From NCBI GenBank assembly GCA_029060025.1, contig JAIDUV010000029.1:1-32410 (forward strand): DNA of 32,410 nt. Reading direction: 5' to 3'. This DNA is from Clostridia bacterium. Lineage in GTDB: Bacteria; Bacillota; Clostridia; Christensenellales; UBA3700. A program made the translations under genes and the position numbers. The notes beneath the pieces are model-generated. The model saw nothing but the letters and a program-made list of their open reading frames with translations, was not told the origin of the DNA and did not search any database. Below are positions 32,401-32,410 of this stretch, piece after piece. The stretch's first letter is position 1. Each line of letters begins with the position of its first letter.

Positions 32401-32410
32401 GTATTTGAAA

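Overview
The window looks like a chromosomal segment of a low-to-moderate GC, Gram-positive-type bacterium, most likely an anaerobic gut Clostridia-type member of the Bacillota. This rests on strong GGAGG-type ribosome binding sites, TTGACA/TATAAT promoters with 17-base spacing, AT-rich spacers, membrane-anchored surface proteins with signal peptides, and a Firmicutes-style UxaC/UxuA/SDR-UxuB/KdgK/KdgA set. Genus cannot be assigned by eye. I see no CRISPR array, tRNA, rRNA, transposase or prophage gene.

Left part (1-7.7 kb): unlinked housekeeping and stress genes. These are a GrpB/UPF0157 protein that may be nearly leaderless, a small encapsulated-ferritin-like protein, a 1033-residue secreted transglutaminase-like protein with a basic Lys/Ala/Ser/Thr tail, a YjbR/MmcQ protein, tmRNA (ssrA, minus strand) with tag ANNNKELAFAA, a mini ferredoxin:thioredoxin-reductase-like protein, and a MATE exporter. 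Most have their own readable promoter.

Centre (8.0-25.2 kb, all minus strand): a uronic-acid catabolic locus. Read from its promoter near 25.3 kb leftwards it encodes KDPG aldolase, KDG kinase, glucuronate isomerase, mannonate dehydratase and an SDR mannonate oxidoreductase. Together these take glucuronate to pyruvate plus glyceraldehyde-3-phosphate. Next come a Gfo/Idh/MocA dehydrogenase, a PHP (CehA/McbA-like) metallohydrolase, a GDPD-like phosphodiesterase, a second Gfo/Idh/MocA enzyme, a TIM-barrel isomerase/epimerase, a third Gfo/Idh/MocA enzyme, a six-hairpin glycosidase, a GPH-type sugar:cation symporter and a lipoprotein. A divergent AraC-type regulator (25.4 kb) is the likely controller. 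The unusual part is three Gfo/Idh/MocA enzymes plus a TIM-barrel epimerase and two hydrolases attached to a complete glucuronate pathway. This suggests import and oxidative opening of an unusual uronate-containing glycoside before standard uronate breakdown (inference).

The most novel signal is in the spacers of this locus. Three long imperfect hairpins (about 128, 130 and 150 nt; named A, B and C here) lie directly at the stop codons of three minus-strand genes. Each is followed, 23-30 nt further on, by a REP-like repeat built around GTCATTTCGA/TCGAAATGAC. A and B share sequence and show compensatory pairing. B supplies the last codons and the stop codon of its gene. C competes for pairing with an adjacent terminator. 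Further REP pairs sit in other spacers (12.8, 21.1 and 26.7 kb), and one overlaps the 5' extension of the PHP reading frame, so its true start is downstream.

Right part (26.2-32.4 kb): a small three-helix membrane protein with its own promoter, a REP-rich spacer, and a 1775-residue membrane-anchored protein. That protein has an N-terminal formylglycine/DUF6273-like domain, Ig/MBG-like repeats, transmembrane segments and a (V/I)EK-VPVEK repeat. A rightward promoter at the far end points to a divergent gene outside the window.
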